A program made the translations under genes and the position numbers. A stretch of DNA of 64,000 nucleotides from Piezodorus guildinii (taxonomy: Eukaryota > Arthropoda > Insecta > Hemiptera > Pentatomidae): NCBI GenBank assembly GCA_023052935.1, contig CM041298.1, positions 20,990,871 through 21,054,870 of the forward strand, given 5' to 3'. This document shows, one piece after another, positions 21,416 to 31,937 of the stretch (the stretch's first letter is position 1; each line of letters opens with the position of its first letter). The notes beneath the pieces were generated by a model, which was not told the origin of the DNA, did not search any database, and was given only the letters and a program-made list of their open reading frames with translations.

Positions 21416-24400
21416 ATGGATAAATATTTACAACCGGAGAGATTTGACACAGAATACACTTCTCCCGACTGTGCTTCGAAATGGATCCATTGGAAGAAGA
21501 CATTCGATACATTCATCACTTCAGTCAAAGCAAAGGACGAAGAAAAGTTAAGTCTCTTCTACAATCACGTGAGTCACACTATTTTTGAATTAGTTAAGGA
21601 TTCTTTATCATATCAGGAAGCTATTACCCTCTTAGATTCTCTGTACATAAAACCAAAGAACGAAATTTTTTCTAGGCATAGGTTAATGACTCGATTTCAA
21701 AATTCAGAAGAATCAATAGACCAGTTCCTTCAGGGCTTACGAACCCTCAGCGCTGACTGTAATTTTCGAGACGTAAAAGCCAATGTCTACCGAGATGAAT
21801 ACATTCGAGATGCATTCATTAATGGCCTTTCTTCAGTAACCATTAGACAGAGGTTACTACAGAATCTGAATTTAACTTTAGATGAAGCTTTTTCAAAAGC
21901 CCGTGCTTTGGAGTCTGCCCAAGTATTTTCCGAATCGTATAAACCGGTACCTTCTCAACTTGCATCTACATCCTCACAGCAAACTCCAGATCAATGTTCA
22001 TCCACTCAATGTGATTCAATTACCAAAGCTTCAACTAACTCACAAAAATGTTATTTTTGTGGCCTCACTAGACATCCTCGACCTTCTTGTCCCGCTCGAG
22101 AATCTCTTTGTAAAAACTGTAATAAAAGGGGTCATTTTGCCAGAGTTTGTAGATCAAAATCGAAAACCTCAGCTTCCACCCAGAACCAAGACGATACTTT
22201 AGATGAATTTAGCTGGGCTACGACTGCAGCAGTTCGCCCTCTTCTAAATTCATCAGAAATATCAGCTGCATCGCCTGCTAGTTTGGTAAGATCTATAATT
22301 CCTTTAAAAATCGATGGATTTTCGGCAGATGGTTTAATAGATACTGGAAGCACAGAGAGCTTTATTAGCGATACTTTTGTATCTAAACATAACCTCAAAC
22401 TATATCCTACCGAATCTGCTGTTTCCATGGCTTCATCAAATTTAGCTGTGCCCATCAAGGCGTACTGTAGAGTAAACTTGCAGGCGCTAAACAATGTTTA
22501 TTCCAACGTCCGACTAGGTGTTCTAAAGGGCTGCTGTGCTGATGTGATAATGGGTCACGACATTCTTAATCAGCATTCTAGTTTATCAGTATCATTTGGT
22601 GGAAGTAGGCCTCCTCTTAGTGTCAGTAGTCTCGCATGTTCCAAGGTAGGACCAGCCTCACTGTTTGAACATTTAGCTCCAAACTGCAAACCTATAGCTA
22701 TAAAATCAAGAAGGCACACTGATGCAGATGAAAAGTTTATTCGACTCCACATTAATGAATTGCTAAGAGAAGGTGTAATCGAAGAAAGTAACTCTCCATG
22801 GAGGGCACAGGTCTTAGTTGTAAAAGGGTCGCATAGAAAACGGATGGTTGTCGATTATTCTCAGACAATTAATAGATGCACTTTACTCGATGCTTACCCT
22901 ATACCTCCGGTAGAGAAAATCGCTTCCAGTATAGCTAGGTATAACGTACATAGCACTATCGACTTGAAAAGCGCATATTACCAAGTACCGATTCGAAGAG
23001 AAGACCGACCTTACACTGCCTTTGAAGCAGTTGGCAAACTGTGGCAATTCAAAAGGATTCCAATGGGGGTGACTAATGGTGTTGCAGCGTTTCAAAGGAA
23101 AATGAACGAAATAAAAACAAAAGAAGGTCTAGATGGTGTCAACATATATCTGGACGATATAACAGTCAGTGGAAGAGATCAGAAAGAACATGACCGCAAC
23201 TTAAAGAAATTCTTAGAAGTCTGCAAGAAATATAATTTAACTATTAACCAGCAAAAGTCTAAATTTAATTTAAAGTCCATTAAAATTCTTGGTTACCTGA
23301 TCGAAAATAACACCCTACGGCCTGATCCCGACAGACTAAAACCATTGATTGATTTTCCACTCCCAAAGAACAAGGCATCACTGCAGCGAGCTCTTGGAAT
23401 GTTTTCATATTATTCTAAATGGGTTCCAAGATTCTCACACAAAATTAGTAGGCTAGTAAGTTGTAAGCAATTTCCGCTTGATTCTCGGCTTGTCAAAGAT
23501 TTCAATGATATTCGATCATGCATTCTTAAATCGGTCGTTCATAATGTCGAAGAGAACGTGCCATTCTGTGTAGAGACAGATGCTTCAGATGTCGCTATTG
23601 CAGCAATCCTAACACAGAACCAACGACCAGTCGCTTTCTTCTCTAGAACTTTATCTAAGACTGAGCGAAATCATTCCGCAGTGGAGAAAGAAGCATACGC
23701 AATCATCGAAGCCCTTCGGAAGTGGAGATATTGTTTAGTAGGCAGAAAATTTCAACTGATCACCGATCAGAAATCCATTTCGTACCTATTTGATACTAAC
23801 CATCCGGGAAAAATAAAAAATGAGAAATTCACTCGATGGCGTTTAGAATTGGCCGCATACAACTACGATATCATTTATCGTCCAGGCAAACAAAATCTAG
23901 CAGCTGATGCATTTTCAAGATTTTGCAGTACTGCACATTCTATAACTAAGCTGGAATCTCTTCACGTATCATTGTGTCACCCAGGGATAGCTCGCATGTC
24001 TCATTTCTTGAAAATTCAAAATCTGCCGTATTCTATAGAAGAAATTAGAAAAGTAACGTCGGCTTGTAAAACCTGCGCATTACTAAAACCTCGGTTTTAC
24101 AAAACGAAAGGTACTCTTATCAAAGCAACAACGCCGTTTGAAAGGCTGAGCATAGATTTTAAGGGACCTCTGCCATCTGATAATAGATACAAATACCTTC
24201 TTACAGTAATTGACGAATATTCAAGATATCCTTTTGCCATCCCCTGTCAGGATTTATCATCAAAAACTGTGATTGGTGCATTAAGCCAGATATTTTCAAT
24301 ATTTGGCTATCCAGGTTATATTCATTCAGATCGAGGCACTTCCTTCATCTCCAAAGAGCTCGAGATGTATCTACATTCCAAAGGGATAGCTACGAGCCGT

Positions 24401-25042
24401 ACAACTCCTTATAATCCTTGTGGAAATGGCCAAGCGGAAAGGTACAATGGAATTATATGGAAAACGGTATCTCTGGCTCTTCATTCGAAAAACCTGCCGA
24501 TAACACAATGGCAAACAGTGTTACCAAAAGCATTACAATGCATTCGGTCATTACTCTGCACAGCTACCAACGCTACTCCTCACGAGAGAATGTTCTTTCA
24601 CAAGCGAAAAGGCACATATGGGGTAGCTCTACCTTCTTGGTTAAGTACCCCTGGTAAAATATTAATGAAAAACTTCGTTAGGGGTAGTAAATATGATCCC
24701 CTCGTCCAGGAAGTCGAACTCTTGGAGTCCAATCCAAATTATGCTCTTGTACGATTGCCAGACGGGAAGGAGACAACGGTTAATCTGCGGCACCTCGCTC
24801 CCGCTGGAGGTTCGGAATCCTATGAAGAAGACTTATTGGAACCAGACGACCGTCCCGAGCTAAATGACGATCCTCGGCCAGCACAAGCTGCCAGTGAAGA
24901 GGCTGCCCCGATCGAAGCACATCCTCAGCCAGATGATCGCCTAGACCAAACAGCAGAGAGCTCTGATGAGGACCAGCCACTCCGCAGGTCTACTCGCATC
25001 TCAAGACCTCACTCCTACTTGAAGGACTATGTTTTTAAATAA
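21416..25042 (+). CDS. Gag-Pol polyprotein of the Ty3/gypsy element (1208 aa)
   Basis: A single uninterrupted frame starting MDKYLQPERFDTEY. In order: a Gag region (1 to ~205) with FDTFITS and QFLQGLRTLSADCNF; two CX2CX4HX4C knuckles (C212/C215/H220/C225 and C232/C235/H240/C245); aspartic protease LIDTGSTESF with D309-T-G; RT with MGVTNGVAAFQR and the YLDD box at 578-581; RNase H with the catalytic TDAS (D722); integrase with an HHCC-type zinc region (LHVSLCHPG ... CKTCALLK); then D914 (SIDFKG), D972 (HSDRG) and E1008 (GQAERYNG), a D-D-35-E spacing. The C-terminus is acidic. Gag and Pol are fused in one frame with no shift or readthrough stop, as in Tf1/sushi-type elements. All catalytic residues I can check are present. 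Confidence 0.95.
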   Translation: MDKYLQPERFDTEYTSPDCASKWIHWKKTFDTFITSVKAKDEEKLSLFYNHVSHTIFELVKDSLSYQEAITLLDSLYIKPKNEIFSRHRLMTRFQNSEESIDQFLQGLRTLSADCNFRDVKANVYRDEYIRDAFINGLSSVTIRQRLLQNLNLTLDEAFSKARALESAQVFSESYKPVPSQLASTSSQQTPDQCSSTQCDSITKASTNSQKCYFCGLTRHPRPSCPARESLCKNCNKRGHFARVCRSKSKTSASTQNQDDTLDEFSWATTAAVRPLLNSSEISAASPASLVRSIIPLKIDGFSADGLIDTGSTESFISDTFVSKHNLKLYPTESAVSMASSNLAVPIKAYCRVNLQALNNVYSNVRLGVLKGCCADVIMGHDILNQHSSLSVSFGGSRPPLSVSSLACSKVGPASLFEHLAPNCKPIAIKSRRHTDADEKFIRLHINELLREGVIEESNSPWRAQVLVVKGSHRKRMVVDYSQTINRCTLLDAYPIPPVEKIASSIARYNVHSTIDLKSAYYQVPIRREDRPYTAFEAVGKLWQFKRIPMGVTNGVAAFQRKMNEIKTKEGLDGVNIYLDDITVSGRDQKEHDRNLKKFLEVCKKYNLTINQQKSKFNLKSIKILGYLIENNTLRPDPDRLKPLIDFPLPKNKASLQRALGMFSYYSKWVPRFSHKISRLVSCKQFPLDSRLVKDFNDIRSCILKSVVHNVEENVPFCVETDASDVAIAAILTQNQRPVAFFSRTLSKTERNHSAVEKEAYAIIEALRKWRYCLVGRKFQLITDQKSISYLFDTNHPGKIKNEKFTRWRLELAAYNYDIIYRPGKQNLAADAFSRFCSTAHSITKLESLHVSLCHPGIARMSHFLKIQNLPYSIEEIRKVTSACKTCALLKPRFYKTKGTLIKATTPFERLSIDFKGPLPSDNRYKYLLTVIDEYSRYPFAIPCQDLSSKTVIGALSQIFSIFGYPGYIHSDRGTSFISKELEMYLHSKGIATSRTTPYNPCGNGQAERYNGIIWKTVSLALHSKNLPITQWQTVLPKALQCIRSLLCTATNATPHERMFFHKRKGTYGVALPSWLSTPGKILMKNFVRGSKYDPLVQEVELLESNPNYALVRLPDGKETTVNLRHLAPAGGSESYEEDLLEPDDRPELNDDPRPAQAASEEAAPIEAHPQPDDRLDQTAESSDEDQPLRRSTRISRPHSYLKDYVFK

Positions 25043-25054
25043 AGCGGGGGAGAG
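25041..25054 (+). promoter_or_regulatory. Polypurine tract of the LTR element
   Basis: AAAGCGGGGGAGAG lies immediately upstream of the 3' LTR (TGATAAGG at 25055). This is the standard location of the plus-strand primer. The Gag-Pol stop codon overlaps its start. Confidence 0.85.
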
Positions 25055-25171
25055 TGATAAGGAAGTTACTAACCTAACTAATTATTAATATCATTATCAT
25101 TTAAAACATATGTTAAGTATTAATGTCGATTAAAGCCTTTAGAAATCAAGGTTATTCTCATTTATACAACA
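25055..25171 (+). repeat. 3' LTR (117 bp)
   Basis: Direct repeat of the 5' LTR, ending ATACAACA and followed by the right TSD ACATG. It keeps the canonical TG...CA termini, whereas the 5' copy ends TA. Confidence 0.93.
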
Positions 25172-25176
25172 ACATG

Positions 25177-25453
25177 TATGATAAACCGTTGGAAAGCTAA
25201 AGATTTTAGAAAAAATATTGTCTTATACTCAAGCTTTTAAAGGTGAATAGAGAGTGATGAAATGAAGATAAAAGTAACTGATTATTTAAGATAATAATAT
25301 AATAGATTTTTTAACTAAACACATGTTTCTATATAAATTCTAGTTAATTAATTCTTTAATAGTTTCACGTATTATTATCTCTAACTGTATTTGAAAATTC
25401 TTTCATTGATTTTAAAGACGGAGGTAATTGAATGACACCTGCACCAGATTTTT
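25177..25453 (-). mobile_element. R900 repeat, part 2 of the interrupted copy
   Basis: This continues the R900 copy that begins at 20796, after the LTR element. It ends near 25445 with a weakened terminal motif (CACCTGCACCAGA). The joined target matches other R900 copies here (TGTATGATnnACCGTTGGAA). Confidence 0.8.
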
Positions 25454-26129
25454 TTTTTTAATGTAATCGTCAGACAGTTAAAACCTTCCAAGTTTGCTTA
25501 TGAGTCATATATACATGGTTACAGATAAACATAGAGTTGAATAGCAAAATACAGTATTTCATATCATGATAGAAATTGATATATGATCATTTTGAATCGA
25601 CTGCATCGTTCGGTTTAGAAGGGAAAGTTCAAATATTAATCTAGAATGGTGCACGACCAGAGTGCGTCTAAACAAGCAGACTATTACTGTGTGACTTACT
25701 CTACAAACATCGACGTAGGGGAAAATATGTTAGTTTGCGAAACGTATTCATTCTGTTTGGATTTAATATACCCCCTTGAGGGATCCGAACAATGGCGGGA
25801 GTTGAATTATTAAAAAATTCTTTGCAGGATTTTCTGTTTTTTTTTCTAGTAAAGCAATCAGAGCGAAACTGTCACAAATGAAAAGAGAAAAAAAATCTTG
25901 GGAAGGAAGATCAAAGGTCATCAACTTTCTTTCCATTTCTCTGAATCAAAACTTTAATTGTAGTCTTGAAGTCTTGATCTGAATTTACAAAATTTTTATT
26001 TATTTATTTTTTTACTGTTTTACTCTTTAAACGTTTTAAATACTTATAATTTTGTTCTTCAAGAGTATTAACAACTGAAAGAGTGAATTTAACTGTAATG
26101 AGTTCTGAGCTTTGAGGATGTTAATAGAG
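25454..26129. other. No gene seen
   Basis: AT-rich sequence with a few homopolymers. No coding frame or repeat copy was recognised. Confidence 0.5.
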
Positions 26130-27275
26130 AAAGCCTGGGATCGAAATAAAAACTTATAACTTGCTTTTCTGGGCATTAAAACTGCGTTTGACTCAGTAAC
26201 TAGAGAGGAAATATGGAACGCCCTGAGAGTAAACAACGTGTCTGAGGATTTGCTACTCGCTATAAAATCAACATACCAGGCACCAAAGGGCATTGTAAGA
26301 ATTAACGGTCTCGAGTCGAAGAGCTTTCCGATGGCAAAAGGAGTAAAGCAGGGGGATAGCCTCAGCCCTCTACTATTCATCATCTTTAGGGATGAAATAA
26401 TAAAGATTTGCAAGAGAAGAACAGCAAGAGCGGTGATTGGTCATTGGAATATGAGAACCATACAGGCACAAGTAATGGCGTATGCCGATGACATAGTCCT
26501 TATTACTGACTCTAGCGTTAAGCTCCAGCAAGCCCTAATAGAATAGGAAGCAGAATTAGGACGAAAGGTATGATTATTAATGCCAGAAAAAGCAAAGTCC
26601 TACAAGTTGGACGACAGCCGAACAAATCCACATTGTTCAAGGACGAAGAGCTTGAAGTGGTAAATGAGATCTCCTGCCTTGGAACTGTGATAAGCGGTAA
26701 TGGAAAAAATACAACCCGAAATATTCCACAGGATAGGAAAAGCAAATAATATTTGCTATTCCATCAGCAACACAGTAGTAGGAAAAGAGAGAGGTTAAAA
26801 AATATGTCAAGCTCCCATATTTAAGGCCGTATACATGCCTGTTCTACTGTACGGAGCAGAAAGCTGGGTACTCCCGGACAACAAATGGTGCCGTATAACA
26901 GCGGCAGAAATGAAATACCTGCGCAGAGCGGCTTCCAAAATCCGCAGGGATAGGATCAGGAATGAAACAATAAGGGAAGAATTAAACATTCCTGCAATGA
27001 AGGAGACCCTGGAGAAGAGACAGTTGGGGTGGTACGGGCATGTATGTAGGATGAGCCAGGATTGTTACCCACGCAATTTATGGAGGCACCAGACCTAGAG
27101 GAAGGACCTAGGCTTAGCTACGATGGCTACATTACCAAGTTGGGGCAAGCGGAGGCAAGACAGTGCAGGAGATGAAGACTCTTGCAGAAGACAGAGAGAG
27201 ATGGAGATCCTGGGTTGGACTATCTCCACGCCGAAAGGCACAAGGAGAGAGCTAAAGAAGAAGAAGAGTTCTGTG
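26130..27275 (+). mobile_element. LINE 3' half with GAA-type tail (family G)
   Basis: A plus-strand RT fragment: FDSVTREEIWNALRVNNV, KSTYQAPKGIVRINGLESKS, KGVKQGDSLSPLLFIIFRDE and then YADD (QVMAYADDIVLITDSSVK, about 26471-26518). After an in-frame TAG and shifts comes the C-terminal part (FKAVYMPVLLYGAESWVLPD, LRRAASKIRRDRIRNETIRE, LGWYGHVCRMS). The 3' end is a short run of GAA/AAG triplets at 27255-27272. The clade differs from the J and T families; VKQGDSLSPLLF is typical of I- or RTE-like LINEs. It is inactive in this copy. Confidence 0.83.
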
Positions 27276-27894
27276 GATCAATTTTCTCTTTATTCAAAAA
27301 TAATAGATTTGTATAGATTTCGGTAAAATTTATATATTTACAAAAAAAAAATCGCAGAGTCCTGATTAGTAAACTAAACAAAAATAATTCTCTATCTTCA
27401 TAAATAATAGCCATTTAATCAAATAATATAATAAAACAAAATAATCAGCTGATATTCCTCAGGTGTTATAAAAACATTGAATTCCTTAGTATGTTTGTGC
27501 TAAATATAAAAAAAAATCAGAGCAATACTTTAGAAGAAAAGCCGCGGACGGCAAACGAAAATTTTTTTTTTCGTTATTTGAGTTTTACGTATCTTGAAAC
27601 GTAGCACATTTTTTCTTAGACGATTGTAAAGCTTCGTTATTTAAATAATAAAAAAAAAACGATTGAAGACATCTTCAAGGTATAAGTTTAATTCAAATAT
27701 CAATTTTGTATATAAAGGCGTTAAGTCAATTAACTATTTTTGAATACAAATACAAGTAGCTTTGTTTTATATGAAATGAATCGAAAAATATCTTTATTTT
27801 CTGGATATCTGGAAGAGGCAATCTCAAAAAGAAAAAAAATACTTATTGAGAAATTAATTGGGTGAGAATTCGTTAGATGAGATTTCAAAGGGAT
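27276..27894. other. AT-rich, no gene seen
   Basis: No coding frame or recognisable repeat; A and T homopolymers are frequent. Confidence 0.5.
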
Positions 27895-29528
27895 AATCCC
27901 CGCATTTTTTACAATGGAGAGAAGTTCTTCAAGTTATATTTTCTTTTCGAAGATCACAAATATTTAATATCTCACCAAAACCGTTATATTACAATGTTTT
28001 CAGGTTTGGATTATTTTTTTAATTGTGATAAATTTCTTTTGATTATAAATGGAAAATTAATATGCATTTAAAAAAAAATGACTATTTTATTAAATTCAAT
28101 TTTTTTAAGGACTGTAATTATTTAAATCGTATTAATTACTTTCTAATTATTTTTGAGCATTTCTTAAGCGTCTTTAACTCCATCCAAAATTACTGTGTCC
28201 TAAGACATTCTCTAACCTTTAAGGCATTAATGAAAAAAATGAAATTCATAGCCACTGAAGTAAATCGAGAAATTATTAATTATGAAGGTGTTTCTGGATG
28301 CTAGTTCATCAAGTTATATTTTCATTTTAAAGAACACGAATATTAAATACCTCACAGAAACCGTTATTTTCTCACGTTAAATTGCAATGTTTTTCAGGTT
28401 TGGATTATTTTTTTACTTGTGATAAATTTCTTTTGATTATAAATTGAAATTTAATATGGCATTTAAAAAAAAATGACTATTTTATTAAATTCAATTTTTT
28501 TAAGGACTGTAATTATTTAAATCCTATTTATTACTTTCTAATCCTTTTTGAGCATTCCTTAAGCTTCTTTAACCCCATCCGACTTTACAGTGTCCTACGA
28601 CATTCTCTAACTTTTAAGGCATTAATGAAAAAAATGAAATTCTTAGCCACTGAAGTAAATCGAGAAATTATTAATTATGAAGGTGTTTCTGGATGCTAGT
28701 TCATCAAGTTATATTTTCATTTTGAAGAATACGAATATTAAATACCTTACAGAAACCGTTATTTTCTCACGTTATATTGCAATGTTTTCAGGTTTGGGTT
28801 ATTTCTTTACTTGTGATAAATTTGTCTTACTTATAAATAGAAAATTAATAGGTCGTATAAAAAAAAAAATGTATGTTTTATTAAATTCAAGATTTTTAAG
28901 AACTGTAATTATTTAAATTCTATTTATAACTTTCTAATCATTTTTGAGCATTCCTTAAGCTTGTTTAACCCCATCCTACATAACAGTGTCCTACGAAAAT
29001 GGCTAACTTTTAAGGCATTAATGAAGAAAAAAATTCATAGTCAATGAAGTAAATCTAGAAATTATTAATTATAAAGGTGTTTCTGTATGGAAGTTCTTCA
29101 AGTTATATTTTCATTTTGGAGAGCACGAATATTAAATACTCCACCAAAACCGTTATTTTCTCACGTTATATTACAATGTTTTCAGGTTTGTATTATTTCT
29201 GTACTTGTGATAAATTTCTTTTGATTATAAATGGCAAATTAATTTGGCGTATTAAAAAAAAATGACTGTTATTAAATTCAATTTTGTTAAGGACTGTAAT
29301 TATTTAAATCATATTTATTACTTTCTAATCCTTTTTGAGCATTCCTTAAGCTTTTTGAACTCCATCCGACTTTACAGTGTCCTACGACATTCTCTAACTT
29401 TTAAGACATTATTGAAAAAATGAAATTCATAGCTAATGAAGTAAATCGAGAAATTATCAATTATACGTCGAACACGAATATTAAATACCTCACCAAAACC
29501 ATTATTTTCTCACGTTATATAACAATGT
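27895..29528. repeat. Tandem satellite of ~393-bp units
   Basis: Four units (starting near 27895, 28284, 28677 and 29070) and part of a fifth share the same order of blocks: GGTGTTTCTGGATGCTAGTT, AAATACCTCACAGAAACCGT, ACTTGTGATAAATTTC, GGACTGTAATTATTTAAATC, GTGTCCTACGACATTCTCTA, AAGTAAATCGAGAAATTATT. The units differ by substitutions and small indels. Short frames within are incidental. The fifth unit is split by a LINE and resumes at 30426. Confidence 0.9.
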
Positions 29529-30425
29529 CTATACACAGTATATACAGCTGATATCCCAACCCATCCTAACACTTTCCTTTCTACCTATGCTGATGATACC
29601 TGCGTGTTATCAGTTCATAAAGATCCATTTGTTGCTTCAAATACCCTTCAAACCCACATCAAAGACCTAGAAGTATGGTGTCAGAACTAGGAGAATAAAA
29701 ATAAATTCCAACAAATCCCATCAAATAACCTTTACCCTTCGCCGTAAACCTTTGACTTCCTGCCCTAAAGTATCCTTTAATAACACTCAACTAGTTCCTG
29801 TTGAACAGATCCGATACCTAGGACTTCTTCTTGACAAACGCCTAACTTGGAATCCACATACACGACTAAAACGACAAGAAACTGCTCGCCGCTTTAGGCT
29901 ACTTCAACACCTACTAGACAAACGATCAAACCTTCCTCTTAACTACAAAAGGCTCATCTACATGACTATTATAAGACCAATCTGGACTTACGAAGTAGAG
30001 CTTTGGGGCTCTACTAAACCATCAAATTCTTCCCGCATCCAATCCTTACAATCCAAAATCCTTCGTAAAATCTTCAATGCTCCTTACTTTGTCACGAATA
30101 AACTTATCCATAAAGAACTTAATGTTCCCTATGTTACTGATTTGGCCCGGACCAGGTATCAATCCTTTCATGACAAACTCCATTCTCACTCTAACCCACT
30201 AGTATCAATCCTTTCTTCCTCTTCAATTCCGAATAATCCTCCGAGGCGCCTGAAAAGGAAATGGCCCCGGGACCTTCTAGTTTAAAATATTTTTAGAGTG
30301 CTGCCACTGGGTAGTGTCTCTACATGTTTTTCATGACAGTTTTGTATATTACCATCACATTTACTAGATGTATTTTTATTTAATACAGTTGTAAATATCA
30401 ATAAATATGTTTAAAAAAAAAAAAA
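29529..30425 (+). mobile_element. 5'-truncated jockey-like LINE (J3) inside the satellite
   Basis: Starts within RT (LYTVYTADIPTHPNT, then TYADDTCVLSVHKDP), is frameshifted near 29690, then open from 29752 to 30285: QIRYLGLLLDKRLTWNP, KPSNSSRIQSLQSKILRKIF and the signature PPRRLKRKWPRDLL near the end. The 3' UTR and A-run finish at 30425. A 12-bp TSD, ATAT(A/T)ACAATGT, lies at 29517-29528 and 30426-30437. The RT is incomplete, so the copy is dead. Confidence 0.9.
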
Positions 30426-30560
30426 ATATTACAATGTTTTCAGGTTTGGGTTATTTCTTTACTTGTGATAAATTTGTCTTAATTATCAATAACAAATTAA
30501 TAGCGCGTATAAAAAAAATGCATGTTTTATTAAATTCAAGACTTTTAAGGAATGTAAATT
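30426..30560. repeat. Satellite unit 5, right part
   Basis: This resumes the fifth ~393-bp unit after the LINE (TTTTCAGGTTTGGGTTATTT) and ends near 30560. There the array gives way to the Penelope-like hammerhead sequence. Confidence 0.8.
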
Positions 30561-30569
30561 TTTTAATTT

Positions 30570-30611
30570 TGCCAACGTTTCGGCTCAAGCTTGTGAGCCA
30601 TCATCAGGGCA
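30570..30611 (-). ncRNA. Hammerhead-ribozyme-like motif (Penelope type)
   Basis: On the minus strand: TGCC, then the core CTGATGA, stem II GGCTC/GAGCC, then GAAAC, GTT and GGCA. The flanking TGCC/GGCA can pair as stem I, and ACGT forms a palindromic minimal stem III. Penelope-like retroelements are known to carry such motifs in their terminal repeats. No Penelope RT or GIY-YIG frame was found nearby. A related site is at 62765-62805. Confidence 0.6.
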
Positions 30612-31374
30612 TTACTGAGCCATGTCCAAGCATAAACTTGGATTCAGTTTATGCTTTATCTGACCCATCTCACATTTTCTTCAAGGAAAAAAATTGATGA
30701 ATTTCGAGAAGTTTATTATGCGTTCCAAGAGTTCTTTGAACGCAATCCCAAAGAATGGTATCGAATAATTGGCTAGCATACGACTGATGACTATAGATAC
30801 AATGAACTATATTTGGAGTATTAATTATATTTGATATCAAATTAATAATACTACCCGGTTATCAGTAAATAATACATTATTTGATAATATAAAATTATTT
30901 TATATCACCAGTGCCCAGTCGATGGTGGTTATTCGAAAACTGTATATAAGGATTATCTTCATTTGAAATGGATCCACAAGTTAAAGGGATTAAGAAACAG
31001 ACCACAAACAGAGGGACAACAAGATGTATATCAATAGAAGGGAAACCAAGAGAGATAGCCATCGAGGGAGGGTCTGGAATTACCCCCTGCCCTATAGTTC
31101 TCCAGGACTTCCAGCCGCGATAAGGACTTTCCAGGATATTTGCGAGTCTTACACTACTCCTGCTTTCTATAAGACAATTCTTTAAATTCCCCACTTCTCT
31201 TGATAAATAACAGTATATCGATCGCCATTTTGTTATCGTACATATTAAAACAATTATTCCAATATAAGTTAGATACTTTATTGTATTTCTTGTAAAAATA
31301 GATGGTTCTTAAGCAGTTTATCGTTTCATAATAATAATAATAACAATTCAAGCAAATTAATAAACTATAAAAGA
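30612..31374. other. No gene seen
   Basis: No convincing coding frame. A short open frame on the minus strand near 31194-30895 has no motif I recognise. Confidence 0.4.
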
Positions 31375-31928
31375 GTAAACATATTTTTTTAGTTTTATTC
31401 TGAACATAAGAGTAATAATATAGATATAATATATATGTTGGAAAGCTTAAGATTTTAGGAAAAAATGTTATCTTATATACATAGTTGTGGAAGGCAATGT
31501 AAAGTAACAAATATAATATAAATATAAGCGATTATTGTAAAAAGCAATTTTATATTGTTATATTGTTTAGAGGAGAAGTTAGTTAAGAGTGCATTTAAAT
31601 CAACACACAATTAAGTAGAAACTTAATTTTGTGTTACTTTTACTGCACCCTCAACTTAATTCTTCCCTACATACACACAGTCAACCATTGTTTCTTCAAG
31701 TTACATTGTTTAATCTAAAACTATGTTCCCAACGAACGTAAATATTATTCATTAACTCTTGTTCAACTCTAACATTGTTTAATGGTTATTAAATTTATTT
31801 GTATGTTGTGAGCACCGTATTTTTTCAACATTACAATATACTATAGATATATAACATAGAAAGATAAATATTTTTTAAATAAATTGTTTCATATAAAACT
31901 GCATTAAGTGATTATTTTATACAGTAGT
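31375..31928 (-). mobile_element. R900 repeat, degenerate left part
   Basis: R900 blocks are recognisable at 31375-31500 (TGAACATAAGAGTAATAATA, GTTGGAAAGCTTAAGATTTT). Unrelated AT-rich sequence with an inverted repeat follows at 31500-31870, then R900 again just before the SINE (AAGTGATTATTTTATACAG). Confidence 0.6.
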
Positions 31929-31937
31929 ATCTATTAA

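Larger units (their letters stand above)
21262..25171 (+). mobile_element. Intact Ty3/gypsy LTR retrotransposon with short LTRs
   Basis: A 3910-bp element: 117-bp LTR, untranslated leader of 37 nt, one Gag-Pol frame (21416-25042), polypurine tract, 117-bp LTR, all bracketed by a 5-bp TSD. No envelope frame is present. The near-identical LTRs and undamaged frame suggest recent insertion and possible competence. It lies inside an R900 repeat. The lack of a tRNA-type primer site and the LTR-complementary site argue for self-priming (see Part 2). The RT, RNase H and integrase order is that of Ty3/gypsy (Metaviridae); I cannot place the lineage without a tree. Confidence 0.93.

Noticed and set aside
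22132..22494. Open frames on the opposite strand and other frames inside the gypsy Gag-Pol region
   Set aside because: They are shadows of the single 1208-aa Gag-Pol frame, which carries all the domain motifs.
21262..25171. An endogenous errantivirus with an envelope gene
   Set aside because: After Gag-Pol there is only the polypurine tract and LTR; no envelope frame exists.
27877..29265. Recurring short open frames in the satellite array
   Set aside because: They repeat with the ~393-bp unit but differ in frame and length, and lack any protein motif.
27895..29528. A CRISPR array
   Set aside because: Units are ~393 bp without short repeat/spacer alternation, in a eukaryotic retroelement context.
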